A stretch of 64,000 bases of DNA. Source: Paraburkholderia guartelaensis. GTDB taxonomy: Bacteria > Pseudomonadota > Gammaproteobacteria > Burkholderiales > Burkholderiaceae. A program made the translations under genes and the position numbers. The DNA is taken from positions 1-64,000 of the forward strand of contig NZ_SMOD01000014.1 in NCBI RefSeq assembly GCF_004353905.1, given 5' to 3'. Below are positions 27,328-36,623 of this stretch, piece by piece; positions within the stretch are counted from its first letter, which is position 1; each line of letters opens with the position of its first letter. The notes beneath the pieces were generated by a model. It did not search any database and was not told where the DNA came from. It worked only from the letters and a program-made list of their open reading frames with translations.

Positions 27328-28338
27328 ATGGGGAGCACGCCTCGTTTGCCCGTGACGGACGCCGTCGAGGCCGACTTCGAGAGCCTCGAGGAGGCTGCCA
27401 ACTGGTACGCCGCGTTGCAGGCCGCTGGGGAAGGCGGCCAGCAGCGTAGGGCCTGGAGTGAGTGGCTTGCTGCTTCTCCCCGGCATCGCCGCGCGTGGGC
27501 GCATATCGAATCGGTCAGCCGCCGGTTCGCTCCTTTGCGGGCGCAGAGCGAGGCTGAGCGCGAGGCGGCCGCCGTCGCGGTGCGCGTCTCTGCGAAGCAG
27601 GCAGCCAGCCGCAGGCGCGTGCTTGCGTGCCTCACGGCGTTGAGCGGAGCAGGGCTGACGGCGTGGCTGACATGGCGATTCACGCCCGTGCCAGCACTGG
27701 TCGTCGCCTGGCGTTCGGATTACCACACAGGGGTTGGGGAGCAGCGGGATGTCGTGCTTGCCGACGGCACGCGTGTCTGGATCAACACGGATAGCGCGCT
27801 CGATGTCGACTATGACGATACACGCCGCCTGCTCACGCTGAAGGCCGGTGAAATCCTGGTCGACACCGGCACGGACCCGCGCGCCAGGCCGTTCTACGTC
27901 GACACCCGACATGGGCGGATGCAGGCTCTCGGCACACGTTTCACGGTGCGTCAGACGTCTTCCTTCACCGAACTGTCAGTCTTCGAAGGACTGGTGGAGA
28001 TCCGAACACGCTCCGGCATCACGGAACGCGTCGGCGCCGGCAAGCAGCGCTCGTTTACCGGCGACACCATTTCCAGCGCGGTCGCGGCGGATCCCGCACG
28101 CGAGGCCTGGTCCCATGGCGTGATTCTCGCCGACGACATTTCACTGGCCATGTTGATCGATGAACTTGGCCGCTATCAGCGCGGCCACATTGGCGTCGAT
28201 CCGCGCGTGGCGGACATTCGCGTCGTGGGACGTTTCCCGACCGGTAACCCGGATCAGACATTGGCGATGCTCGCTCGCGACCTGCCGATTTCGATTCGAA
28301 GAACGCTGCCGTGGTGGACGACCATCGAACCGCGATGA
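27328..28338 (+). CDS. FecR-like anti-sigma/signal transducer
   Basis: 336 residues. The cytoplasmic N-terminus has the DUF4880-type pattern (AANWYAALQAAGEGGQQRRAWSEWLAASPRHRRAWAHIE). A membrane helix spans about 92-110 (VLACLTALSGAGLTAWL), then the periplasmic FecR domain (VGEQRDVVLADGTRVWINTDSALDVDYD, VDTRHGRMQALGTRFTVRQ). It holds the sigma factor inactive until the loaded receptor contacts it. Order is fecI-fecR-receptor. Confidence 0.93.
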   Translation: MGSTPRLPVTDAVEADFESLEEAANWYAALQAAGEGGQQRRAWSEWLAASPRHRRAWAHIESVSRRFAPLRAQSEAEREAAAVAVRVSAKQAASRRRVLACLTALSGAGLTAWLTWRFTPVPALVVAWRSDYHTGVGEQRDVVLADGTRVWINTDSALDVDYDDTRRLLTLKAGEILVDTGTDPRARPFYVDTRHGRMQALGTRFTVRQTSSFTELSVFEGLVEIRTRSGITERVGAGKQRSFTGDTISSAVAADPAREAWSHGVILADDISLAMLIDELGRYQRGHIGVDPRVADIRVVGRFPTGNPDQTLAMLARDLPISIRRTLPWWTTIEPR

Positions 28339-28512
28339 GCCGCAGTCGAAAAAAATTTCCAGATGAGTTCGCTTTTTTCGTCCTCGTTCGATTTGTAGAT
28401 GAAAGAGGACTCATCGGACCGTCAAACGCGCGCGAGTGCAGCAGGGGAGCGGACGACGATACCGTGCGATGGGCCTCCCGAGTTCATATTCATCTCGAGG
28501 AAGAAGCGCCTT

Positions 28513-31011
28513 ATGCGTCGCCAGCCGTTAGACCGCCGCCGGAACATCCCCGGCACAGTTCGGAGCAGCAAACAAAAAGAACCCGCGCTTGCAAAGACAA
28601 GGCGCCCGGCGCCGCGCGTAATTTGCCTCGCCGTGCTTGGCGCCCTGCTCGCGGGAGCGGGCGGCGGCATGTCGTTGGCCCATGCGCAAACAACCGGCAA
28701 TGCGGCAACGAGCGCAACTGTGCGGCGATACGATGTGCCGCGCGGCCCGCTTTCGGGTGCCTTGAACCGTCTGGCCGATCAGGCCGACGTATTGATCAGC
28801 GTGCCGGGTGAACTGACTGCGGGTAAGACCAGCAATGGCGTGTCGGGTACGTACTCCGTCGACGAAGCCTTCCAGAAGCTGCTGTCCGGCACGGGCCTCG
28901 AAGCGGTGAGGCAGACCGACGGGAGCTACTCGTTTCGTTCCGCCTCCACTGGCGCGCCCGAAGCCGTGCTTCCGACAATGGCGGTTGTTGCCAGCCGGGT
29001 CGCCGAATCAGTGACGGCGCCCTATGCTGGCGGCCAGGTCGCACGTGGGGCGAGCGTCGGCTTGCTTGGCGAGCGCGACTACATGGACACGCCGTTCAGC
29101 ATCGCGAGTTACACCGAAAAGCTGATTCGCGACGAGCAGTCGACAAGTGTCGCCGAACTGCTCACGACCACGGACCCTTCAGTGCGCGCGGCGATCGACA
29201 GCAGCAACCGTTACGACGCGCTGACGATTCGTGGGCTGCGCGTCGAAAACGACGAGATGTCGCTCAACGGTCTGTATGGTCTCGTACCTGACTATCGCGT
29301 CGGTCCGGACCCGATCGAGCGCGTGGAAATCCTCAAGGGACCGGGCGCGCTGCTCAATGGCATGCTGCCGCAAGGCAGCGTGGGCGGAAGCGTCAATCTG
29401 GTCACGAAGCGGGCCGACGATGAGCCGCTCACGCGCCTGACGGGTGAGTACATATCGAACTCCGTGTTCGGCGCTCACGCCGATATCGGTCGGCGCTTCG
29501 GGCCGGACAACGCATTCGGCATTCGTGTCAACGCGGCGCATCGCGAGGGCGATACACCCATCGACGAGCAATATCGCAGGAACAACGCCTTCTCCGTGGG
29601 GCTCGACTATCGCGGCCAGCGGCTGCGCGCATCGGGCGACGTCATTTACCAGGAGGACTACATGCGTGCGGCCGCGCGGGGCTACACGCCGCTGACCGGG
29701 ATCGCGATGCCCGGCGCGCCCGACCCGACGATCAATCTTGCGCAGACCTTCTCGTATTCGAATTCGCACAGCCTCACGGCAATGGGGCGCGTGGAATACG
29801 ACCTGACATCGAACGTGACGTTGTTCGGTGCGGTCGGCGCCAACCAGTTCGGCTACGACAAACTCGAAGATCCGGGTGCGACGCTGCTGAACGCGCAGGG
29901 CGATGCGCGCTCCACTTCGCGCTACCAGGAGGGCAAATCGCGCGCGGTTTCCGCTGAGGCCGGCGTGAGGGCGCGCTTCAAGACGGGGCCGGTGGATCAT
30001 CAGTTCGTGGTCAGCGGAAGCTCGCTGCAACAGACGACCTGGTTCGGTCAGACCACCTATGGCAGCTACCTGACGAATATCTATTCGCCGGTGCGCGTGT
30101 CGAGCCCGGGCGATGCCGTGTCCTCGTCGCCGGAAGCCAAGGACAGCTCGCAAACGCTGCGCAGCATTGCCGTCGCCGATACGCTGTCGGTCATGAGCGG
30201 CATGGTGCAGTTCACGGCGGGCGTGCGCCAGCAGTGGGTCGACAGCAGCAACTACGCGGTCTCTGGCGCGACGACTTACCACTACAACCAGTCGGCGGTG
30301 ACGCCTTCGTTTGCGCTCCTGATCCGACCGATCGACCAGCTGTCGTTCTACGCGAACTATATCGAAGCGCTGACACCTGGCTCCTCACCGCCCGCAGATG
30401 CCGCCAATCCAAACGCAGTCTTCGCACCGTACAAGTCGAAGCAGGTCGAAGTGGGATCCAAGCTCGATCTCGGCAACTTCGGCGCGACGCTGAGCTTTTT
30501 CCAGATCAAGGTGCCAAGCGGCGTGGTCGACCCGGTCACGAAGATCTACAGTCTCGACGGCGAGCAGCGCAACCGAGGCATCGAGCTTTCGGGCTTCGGA
30601 AAGCTCGGGCAACGCGTGCGCGTTCTCGGCGGCGCAACGTGGCTCGACGCCCGGCTCGAACGTACGCAGGGCGGCGCGTACGACGGCAACCACGCGGTTG
30701 GCGCGCCGTCATTCCAGGCCAACGTGGGCGCGGAATGGGACACGCCGTTCATTCCGGGTTTTACGCTGACTGGGCGGGTCATCTACACCGGCGAAGCCTA
30801 TGTCAGCCAGGACAACCTCCAGCACGTGCCGAGCTGGACGCGCGTTGATCTCGGCGGCCGCTATACGACCAAAATCGGCGGTCGCGACATCACCCTCAGA
30901 GCCAACGTGACGAACCTGTTCAACAGGTACTACTGGCAGGCCAACCCGACGGGCTATGTCATCAGCGGGATGCCACGCACGTTCTGGGTGTCGGCGTCGG
31001 CTGACTTCTGA
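28513..31011 (+). CDS. TonB-dependent receptor with N-terminal STN signalling domain
   Basis: 832 residues from ATG 28513 (GAGGAAGAAG upstream). The signal peptide ends near SLAHAQT. The STN domain (about 60-125) reads PRGPLSGALNRLADQADVLI and VSGTYSVDEAFQKLLSGTGLEA; it is the part that contacts FecR. The plug carries APYAGGQVARGASVGLLG, DALTIRGLRVENDEM and IERVEILKGPGALLNGM, followed by a barrel ending WVSASADF with terminal Phe. It both imports a ferric siderophore and signals its presence. It follows FecI/FecR and is a paralogue of the receptor at 23974. Confidence 0.94.
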   Translation: MRRQPLDRRRNIPGTVRSSKQKEPALAKTRRPAPRVICLAVLGALLAGAGGGMSLAHAQTTGNAATSATVRRYDVPRGPLSGALNRLADQADVLISVPGELTAGKTSNGVSGTYSVDEAFQKLLSGTGLEAVRQTDGSYSFRSASTGAPEAVLPTMAVVASRVAESVTAPYAGGQVARGASVGLLGERDYMDTPFSIASYTEKLIRDEQSTSVAELLTTTDPSVRAAIDSSNRYDALTIRGLRVENDEMSLNGLYGLVPDYRVGPDPIERVEILKGPGALLNGMLPQGSVGGSVNLVTKRADDEPLTRLTGEYISNSVFGAHADIGRRFGPDNAFGIRVNAAHREGDTPIDEQYRRNNAFSVGLDYRGQRLRASGDVIYQEDYMRAAARGYTPLTGIAMPGAPDPTINLAQTFSYSNSHSLTAMGRVEYDLTSNVTLFGAVGANQFGYDKLEDPGATLLNAQGDARSTSRYQEGKSRAVSAEAGVRARFKTGPVDHQFVVSGSSLQQTTWFGQTTYGSYLTNIYSPVRVSSPGDAVSSSPEAKDSSQTLRSIAVADTLSVMSGMVQFTAGVRQQWVDSSNYAVSGATTYHYNQSAVTPSFALLIRPIDQLSFYANYIEALTPGSSPPADAANPNAVFAPYKSKQVEVGSKLDLGNFGATLSFFQIKVPSGVVDPVTKIYSLDGEQRNRGIELSGFGKLGQRVRVLGGATWLDARLERTQGGAYDGNHAVGAPSFQANVGAEWDTPFIPGFTLTGRVIYTGEAYVSQDNLQHVPSWTRVDLGGRYTTKIGGRDITLRANVTNLFNRYYWQANPTGYVISGMPRTFWVSASADF

Positions 31012-31156
31012 GGAATAACGCGGAGGCTGGCTACCTGGCATCGGCGGGGGCGAGCCAACTGGGTATCGGACTCGTACGCACCGTCATTCTCACCTCGACC
31101 TTCGACTTCTGAAACGGGCTGGCCAACGTGCCGGCATAAACCTGCTCCTGTTCATC

Positions 31157-31987
31157 ATGTTCACTTTCGCTCTTCGTGCCCGGTCCGCTGCGACTCGCAG
31201 TTCCCACACTTCAACGACGTCTCTTCATCGGGGCATGCTGGTTGCCGCGCTTGTGTTTGCTGTGGGTGCGGCGGGCTTTTCGCATGACGTCATGGCGCAG
31301 TCCGCTCCAGCAGACTCGTCGGCGGGCATCGCGCTACACAAGCGTGTTCTCTATGTGACCAGGCTTTCCCACCGTGATCGCGAGGAAGATGACAAGGTAC
31401 GAACCCACCTGGAATCTCGCGGCATGTCGGTCACCATGGTGGACGAAAGCACGCCGGCAAGCGCAGCGAATGGCATGGATCTGGTGATCATCTCTTCGGT
31501 GGTCAGCGCCCGCGACATGGTGGGCACGGCGTTTCGCGACGTGCCGGTTCCGCTTCTCACCTGGGAATCCGATCTCTACGATTCGTTGCGGTTCACCGGC
31601 CAGAAGAAGGGCGAAGATTTCGGCGAACTGGAGAAGGAGCACTACATCAACGTGGTCAATGCGCCGAGCCCGATCGCCGGTGGCGTACCCGCAGGAAAGC
31701 GTTGGGTCTATCCACGCGACGACGAAATGGGCTGGGGCAAGCCTGGACCCGGCGCGACGGTGATCGCGACCGTTCCCGGTGAACCGTCGCACGCCGTCGT
31801 GTTCGCCTATGAGAAGGGCGCCACCATGGATTACGACTTTATCGCGCCGGCTCGTCGAGTCGCGCTATTCCTTGGTAACCGGTCATTCGAAAAGTTGAGT
31901 GCTGACGGCGAGACATTGTTCGATGCGGCGACGGACTGGGCGCTCAGCCCGGCAGCGCTGCCGGTAGCGCGTAAATCTGCTCAATGA
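31157..31987 (+). CDS. exported protein of unknown function, possible ThuA-like fold
   Basis: 276 residues with an N-terminal export signal (LHRGMLVAALVFAVGAAGFS... ending near VMAQSAPAD); the true start could be ATG 31235. The mature part has alternating strands and helices: KRVLYVTRLSHRDREEDDKV, GMDLVIISSVVSARDMVG, VPVPLLTWESDLYDSLRFTG and SHAVVFAYEKGATMDYDF. This recalls a flavodoxin-like or ThuA/glutamine-amidotransferase-like alpha/beta fold, but no catalytic motif is visible. It follows the STN receptor on the same strand and may be co-expressed. Confidence 0.6.
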   Translation: MFTFALRARSAATRSSHTSTTSLHRGMLVAALVFAVGAAGFSHDVMAQSAPADSSAGIALHKRVLYVTRLSHRDREEDDKVRTHLESRGMSVTMVDESTPASAANGMDLVIISSVVSARDMVGTAFRDVPVPLLTWESDLYDSLRFTGQKKGEDFGELEKEHYINVVNAPSPIAGGVPAGKRWVYPRDDEMGWGKPGPGATVIATVPGEPSHAVVFAYEKGATMDYDFIAPARRVALFLGNRSFEKLSADGETLFDAATDWALSPAALPVARKSAQ

Positions 31988-32090
31988 CATCACGGGCACG
32001 GCATGCACTATGTGGCGATGCCCCTTTCCAACGGGGCAATTCAAGCCGCGCCGCTGCCAGGTCGTCGGTGCCAGCGGCCTGCCTTGCGTA

Positions 32091-33323
32091 TCAGGAGCCG
32101 ACTCTTCGTTCGTCACGTAGGACCGTGGTGAGTACCATCCCCACGCATGCAAGTGCCGATGCGGTGATGTAGACAGTCTTAAGCGATCCTAACCAGCCTG
32201 GAAAACTTCCTCCAGTCACGTTGCCCAATGTCGTGCCAAGACCCAAAAAGACATTGGCAACAGCAAACACCGTAGTCGCTGAGCGAGGGTCGACAGTCTT
32301 GCTGATATAGGCGGGAATCAGTCCGTAGATTGCGTAGAACGACAGGCCGAAACACAAGGCGGCCGCTCGCAATTGCCAGACTGCCGTATGGAAAGCGATC
32401 AGGAGGCCGGAGCCGGCGAGCGCAGCGTAGGAGAGCGCGAGGGCAATCCGCACGCCGGCCTTGTCAGCAGCCATGCCCGCCGCAAATCCGCTGAAAAGCC
32501 CGACCACACCGATGATCGACCAGACTTGCCCGATCGTTTCCAGGGAGTGCGCCTGCTCATCGACCAGGAAGCTCGACAGGTAGTTTTGCCACGGCCCGCA
32601 CGCCATTCCGCTCAATGCCAGCAGTGTCCAGACGGTCAGATTGCTGCGCGTCACCAGATGCCACCGGCTGCCGGATGGGCGGCGAGTCTCTGTGCGCTGT
32701 GGCGCCTTACGGACGAAGACCTGTGGAGCGAACCGCCGAAGCGCAAGCAGTCCGCCAAGCGCAATGGCGAGCGATGTCGAGCCTGCCACGATCCATATCC
32801 ACTGCCAGCTGTGCCTCGGCAACAACCACGTCACCAGCATGCCGTTCGCGAATTGCCCATAGGCCGTACCGCTGGATACAAGACCGTTGACGCGGGACCG
32901 GTAGCAAAATGGGACCGTCTCTGAAATTGCGCCGACGGTCGGGACCATCATGAAAGCCGCAGTGGCGCCAAGGCCCGCAAGAACGAGGCCGACTGACAAG
33001 ACGCTCTGGACCCCTGCAAAGAACAGCAGCAACAATGCCGCCGCAGCGACGGCGCCCACGATAACCTGACCCTCGCCGAACCGCTTGACGAGGCGCGGAC
33101 AAACCAGCGCCGCAATGAGGTACGCGGTCTGCGCTCCGCCGGTGACGATGCCAATCGCCGTATATTCGAACCCGAGACTGTGCCGCATCACCGGCACGAT
33201 CAGGGCGAAAAGATAGAGCCCAAAACCGAACGCGACCGCTACGAAGAGCGTGAAGACGACGGCAACACTCATCGTGCGCGTGATCGACTGCGTGGTTGTG
33301 GAAGCCATCGCGGTTGTCGTCAT
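32091..33323 (-). CDS. MFS transporter
   Basis: 410 residues with 12 predicted membrane helices. The N-half has AVAFGFGLYLFALIVPVMRHSLGFEYTAIG and the intra-cytoplasmic loop CPRLVKRFGEGQVIVG (a motif-A variant). The C-half has IGVVGLFSGFAAGMAADKAGVRIAL. The substrate is not evident; the pattern resembles the CynX/YbfB-like single-domain exporters. It is divergent from an ArsR gene at 33399, with palindromic sites between, so it is probably repressed by that ArsR protein. Confidence 0.88.
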   Translation of the reverse strand: MTTTAMASTTTQSITRTMSVAVVFTLFVAVAFGFGLYLFALIVPVMRHSLGFEYTAIGIVTGGAQTAYLIAALVCPRLVKRFGEGQVIVGAVAAAALLLLFFAGVQSVLSVGLVLAGLGATAAFMMVPTVGAISETVPFCYRSRVNGLVSSGTAYGQFANGMLVTWLLPRHSWQWIWIVAGSTSLAIALGGLLALRRFAPQVFVRKAPQRTETRRPSGSRWHLVTRSNLTVWTLLALSGMACGPWQNYLSSFLVDEQAHSLETIGQVWSIIGVVGLFSGFAAGMAADKAGVRIALALSYAALAGSGLLIAFHTAVWQLRAAALCFGLSFYAIYGLIPAYISKTVDPRSATTVFAVANVFLGLGTTLGNVTGGSFPGWLGSLKTVYITASALACVGMVLTTVLRDERRVGS

Positions 33324-33330
33324 AGCTGAC

Positions 33331-33370
33331 CTATATCGAGAAATGTCTATATAGAAAGAATACGATATAG
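33331..33370. promoter_or_regulatory. candidate ArsR operator array
   Basis: CTATATCG (33331-33338) and its inverted copy CGATATAG (33363-33370) flank the palindrome CTATATAG (33347-33354), spaced about 16 bp apart, between divergent MFS and ArsR genes. The AT-rich repeats stand out from the GC-rich surroundings and probably bind the ArsR protein at 33399. Confidence 0.6.
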
Positions 33371-33398
33371 TTAGCTCACGTCAAGGGGATTTTGAGCC

Positions 33399-33737
33399 AT
33401 GCCGAAAATCGACAACCTCTACGAGAGCTGGCTGCAGGACGCGCTGAATGCACTCTCAAACCGCCATCGCCTGACGATACTGATCTGGCTAACGGAGCCG
33501 GAAAAGCATTTCCCGCCGCAGCGGGACGCTGACCTTGTGAAGGACGGTGTCTGTGTGAGTTTCATCACCGAGAAGATCGGTCTGACGCAGCCCACGGTAA
33601 CCACGCATATGCAAACGCTGGCAACGGCAGGGTTGGTCACCTCGAAGAAGATCAAAAACTGGGTGTACTACAAGCCTGATCGCGCGGTGATCGACCGCTT
33701 GCTCGGCGACCTGGATCGCGCGCTACGTCCTACCTGA
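33399..33737 (+). CDS. ArsR-family transcriptional regulator (MFS-linked)
   Basis: 112 residues. The winged helix reads ALNALSNRHRLTILIWLTEPEKHFP, VSFITEKIGLTQPTVTTHMQTLATAGLVTSKKIKNWVYYKPD. It has one Cys only (in DGVCVSF), so a metal-sensing CxC site is absent and a small organic effector or other signal is more likely. It is divergent from the MFS gene and 52 bp upstream of the next ArsR gene. Confidence 0.88.
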   Translation: MPKIDNLYESWLQDALNALSNRHRLTILIWLTEPEKHFPPQRDADLVKDGVCVSFITEKIGLTQPTVTTHMQTLATAGLVTSKKIKNWVYYKPDRAVIDRLLGDLDRALRPT

Positions 33738-33759
33738 TCAGCACATAAGCCATTTGACG

Positions 33760-33777
33760 CGTCGGAGATTTCCGACG
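33760..33777. promoter_or_regulatory. candidate ArsR operator
   Basis: CGTCGGA-GATT-TCCGACG, perfect 7-bp arms with a 4-bp spacer, ends 12 bp before the ATG of the ArsR gene at 33790. Its position at the promoter or leader suggests autorepression. Confidence 0.55.
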
Positions 33778-33789
33778 TATCCTCTGCGT

Positions 33790-34104
33790 ATGACTACGAC
33801 TGATGTCTTTGGGGCGATTGCGAACCCGACGCGCAGGCGCATCCTCGAAATGCTGCGCGGTGGCCCGCGTGCAGCCGGGGAGATCGCGTCCTCGTTCGCC
33901 GTGAACCGCCCGGCGATTTCCGAGCACCTGCAAGTCTTGCGCCTTGCCGGCCTCGTCACAGAGCAGGCGAGTGGACGTCAGCGCCTTTATGGATTGAACG
34001 CAGGCAGGCTGAGAGAGCTCGCGGAGTGGCTGCATCCGTTCGAGGGGTATTGGGAGCAGCGCCTCGATGCCCTCACTGAAATACTCGACAAGGATACGCA
34101 ATGA
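33790..34104 (+). CDS. ArsR-family transcriptional regulator (SRPBCC-linked)
   Basis: 104 residues starting MTTTDVFGAIANPTRRRILEML, the usual opening of small ArsR repressors. AAGEIASSFAVNRPAISEHLQVLRLAGLV is the DNA-binding helix pair. No Cys is present, so it does not look like a metal sensor. Its stop overlaps the start of the SRPBCC gene (ATGA at 34101). ArsR/SRPBCC pairs are common and usually co-regulated. Confidence 0.9.
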   Translation: MTTTDVFGAIANPTRRRILEMLRGGPRAAGEIASSFAVNRPAISEHLQVLRLAGLVTEQASGRQRLYGLNAGRLRELAEWLHPFEGYWEQRLDALTEILDKDTQ

Positions 34105-34505
34105 CAGAACCCGGACTCATCCAGCTCACGCGTTTCATTCCGCACCCGCCGGCCAGGGTCTGGACTGCCCTGACCGACCCTGCGATTCACGCCAGATGGT
34201 GGGCGGCTGGCGACGTACGCGCGGTCGTCGGGCATCGCTTCACGCTGGATATGGGACCGTGGGGCGTGCAGCCCTGTGAAGTCGTTGCCGTCGAGCATGA
34301 ACGGCTGCTGTCCTATTCCTTCGCACCGGGCACGCTGAACACGACGATCACGTGGCGGCTCGAAGCCGAAGGAAGCGGTACGCGCCTGTCACTCGAGCAC
34401 AAGGGCTTCGATCTCGATTCGCCGCTCGGCAAGGCGGCATTCCAAGGCATGGGCAAAGGATGGCCGGACGTCGTTCAGCGGCTTCAGGACGTCCTCGGCG
34501 CATGA
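34101..34505 (+). CDS. SRPBCC (AHSA1-like) family protein
   Basis: 134 residues. Typical SRPBCC/AHSA1 features are LTRFIPHPPARVWTALTDPAIHARWWAAGDVRAVVGHRFTLDMGPWG in the N-half and GTRLSLEHKGFDL with GWPDVVQRLQDVL at the end. These domains form a hydrophobic ligand pocket; the ligand is unknown. It overlaps the ArsR gene by ATGA. Confidence 0.9.
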   Translation: MTEPGLIQLTRFIPHPPARVWTALTDPAIHARWWAAGDVRAVVGHRFTLDMGPWGVQPCEVVAVEHERLLSYSFAPGTLNTTITWRLEAEGSGTRLSLEHKGFDLDSPLGKAAFQGMGKGWPDVVQRLQDVLGA

Positions 34506-34511
34506 GGCGCT

Positions 34512-34847
34512 ATGGCACCGGCGCCTACCTCTAGTCGCTTCTACGTCCTCGATGCGAAGAACAGGCCTGTCGAGGTGTTCGACCGCAGCGAGTGGTCGCG
34601 CTGGATGGCAGAGAACGAATTGATCTTTCGCCGCACGTTGCTCGAAGAATCCGGCGTGACGGTCACGACACGCTTTCGCGGTGTGGCCGACACGAGGGCC
34701 GGCGAACCCGCGCTCTTCGTGACGCGAATCGCCGGAATGGAAGTGGGGGATGACAACGAGAGCTATGGCGCCAGCACGCTCGAAGAGGCGCTCGCGCGGC
34801 ACGAGCGCATCGTTCGGAAAATCCTTAAGGGTCTAACCGGGCGGTGA
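34512..34847 (+). CDS. hypothetical protein, 111 aa
   Basis: The ATG at 34512 lies 6 bp after the SRPBCC stop. The product is soluble and mixed alpha/beta: RFYVLDAKNRPVEVFDRSEWSRWM, VTVTTRFRGVADTRAGEPALFVTRI and YGASTLEEALARHERIVRKI. It lacks a signal peptide. No family was recognised with confidence. Spacing suggests it is the third gene of the ArsR-SRPBCC operon. Confidence 0.6.
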   Translation: MAPAPTSSRFYVLDAKNRPVEVFDRSEWSRWMAENELIFRRTLLEESGVTVTTRFRGVADTRAGEPALFVTRIAGMEVGDDNESYGASTLEEALARHERIVRKILKGLTGR

Positions 34848-34924
34848 CCGGTGCGTCAATCCCCGGCTGTCTGCTGCGAACGATCCCGGCCTGGCGAGGC
34901 ATCCCTTTGCGATTCGTTCCCGCG

Positions 34925-36451
34925 TCAACGGAAGACGTGTTCCATCTCGACTTCTGCCCGCAGATTTTCGATATCGCGATAAATAGAGGCTACGGCGACG
35001 ACACGTCCGTCGCGCTTGTAGCGCAGGAAACAGTCGCGTCCTGCAATATCGCCGTCAACTGAAATCTCGTCCCAGCTCTCCGCGTGCCCGAGATAGTTGA
35101 TCGGGACATCGTAGTGCTGGCTCCAGAAGAATGGCACGGCGTCGAACTGCTCACGTCCGCCAATCAAGTTCATCGCCGCCGTCTGTCCCTGGCGCTGCGC
35201 GACGACCCAGTGCTCCACGCGAATTGCCGTACCACTGTGCGGATCGGGCCAGCGAGCAATGTCGCCAGCAGCGAAGACGCCAGGTGCGCTGGTCTGCAAG
35301 CAGGCGTCGACCACCACGCCACGGTCGATCGCGAGGCCGGCTTGCTCAGCCAGTGCCAGTCGCGGCCGCACGCCGACACCGACCACCACCAGATCGGCCT
35401 CCAGGCTGCCGCCCGCTTTGAGCGATACCTGCTGCGCATCGATCGCGCTGGCGGTGTTCCCGAGGTGGAAGACGACGCCATGTTCTTCATGCAACCGCTG
35501 CACGAATTCCCCCATCTGTGGCCCCAGCACACGCTCCATCGGGCGCTGCTCCGGTGCTACGACGTGTACTTCGAGTCCACGCGCGCGCAACGACGCGGCC
35601 ACTTCCAGTCCGATGAAGCTGGCTCCGATGACAACCGCGCGTCGCGAGTTCTCTGCGCGAGCGATGATGGCGCGGGAATCGGCCAACGTGCGAAGGGTAT
35701 GCACATGCGGCAAATCCATGCCGGGGCCAGGCAAGCGAACCGCTTCGGCTCCCGTGGCTAAAAGTAGACGGTCGTAGGGGACCTTGCTCCCATCTGCGAG
35801 CTCCACTTCCTGCGCGGCGACGTGAAGACGCGAGACGCCGACGTTCAGCCGCAGATCGATGCGCTGGTCTGCGTAAAAAGCATCATTTCGAAGCGGCACC
35901 CACTCCTCAGGTGCGCTGCCGGCCAAATAGTCTTTGGAGAGGTTGGGACGGTCCACAGGAGGCGCCGCGTCGTCGCTCAGCATCGTGAGACTGCCCGCGT
36001 AGCCAAGGCGCCGCAGACGCTCGGCAGCAGCGAAACCTGCAGCGCCTGCGCCGACGATCACGATCTTCTGTGGCGCGCCGGCCGGCGAGGTCACGGAACC
36101 GGCGGCCGGCGCTTTTTTGTGCAGTACGACAATCTTGTCGCCCCGGATCTCCGTAGACCAGCAGGCGACAGGGCTGAGCGCAGGCGCCCGCACCGCTTCG
36201 CCCGTGCGCAGGCTGAAGCACGCGTGATGCCATGGGCACCGTACCGTCTCCCCGACGATCAACCCTTCGGCGAGCGGGCCGTGGTAGTGAGTACAGGCAG
36301 CGTCGATAGCGACGAATTCATCACCGAGCCGTGCAATCAGCACCGCATCATCACCGACGTGTCCCGACAACAGGCCAGCTTCGCCGAGAGATTCGATGGG
36401 CACGCCTTTTGCCAGATCAGGACCATTTTCATTCGATGCGTCACTACTCAT
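34925..36451 (-). CDS. Rieske-domain FAD-dependent oxidoreductase (AIF-like ferredoxin reductase)
   Basis: 508 residues from ATG 36451, which has GGAGG 5 nt before it; a GTG 18 nt upstream is rejected. Residues about 15-110 form a Rieske [2Fe-2S] domain: CTHYHG and CPWHHACF supply two Cys and two His. The rest is a pyridine-nucleotide-disulfide-type reductase with IVIVGAGAAGFAAAERLRRLG (FAD), VVIGASFIGLEVAASLRARG (NADH) and GVFAAGDIARWPD. Such fusions shuttle electrons from NADH through FAD to redox partners. No terminal oxygenase is adjacent. Confidence 0.92.
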   Translation of the reverse strand: MSSDASNENGPDLAKGVPIESLGEAGLLSGHVGDDAVLIARLGDEFVAIDAACTHYHGPLAEGLIVGETVRCPWHHACFSLRTGEAVRAPALSPVACWSTEIRGDKIVVLHKKAPAAGSVTSPAGAPQKIVIVGAGAAGFAAAERLRRLGYAGSLTMLSDDAAPPVDRPNLSKDYLAGSAPEEWVPLRNDAFYADQRIDLRLNVGVSRLHVAAQEVELADGSKVPYDRLLLATGAEAVRLPGPGMDLPHVHTLRTLADSRAIIARAENSRRAVVIGASFIGLEVAASLRARGLEVHVVAPEQRPMERVLGPQMGEFVQRLHEEHGVVFHLGNTASAIDAQQVSLKAGGSLEADLVVVGVGVRPRLALAEQAGLAIDRGVVVDACLQTSAPGVFAAGDIARWPDPHSGTAIRVEHWVVAQRQGQTAAMNLIGGREQFDAVPFFWSQHYDVPINYLGHAESWDEISVDGDIAGRDCFLRYKRDGRVVAVASIYRDIENLRAEVEMEHVFR

Positions 36452-36623
36452 GTCGACCTCCACGGGCACGTGACCCAGCTAATGCATCACCACCGGCGTC
36501 CTCGGCTGAGGCCGCTACTTTCAATGTTAGTCTTCGTTCGCGGGTCACGCGAACATGTTGTGGCATGATTTCAAACTCTGCATCTGCCGTTTCGTTCGTA
36601 TTCCGCTGAAACAAGGTGGATCG

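Noticed and set aside
26710..27912. 400-codon antisense frame over the FecI and FecR genes
   Set aside because: Both FecI and FecR are unmistakable on the plus strand; the antisense frame is an artefact of GC-rich codons.
29179..30282. 367-codon antisense frame in the STN receptor gene
   Set aside because: Arg/His-rich translation of the complementary strand of a well-supported receptor.
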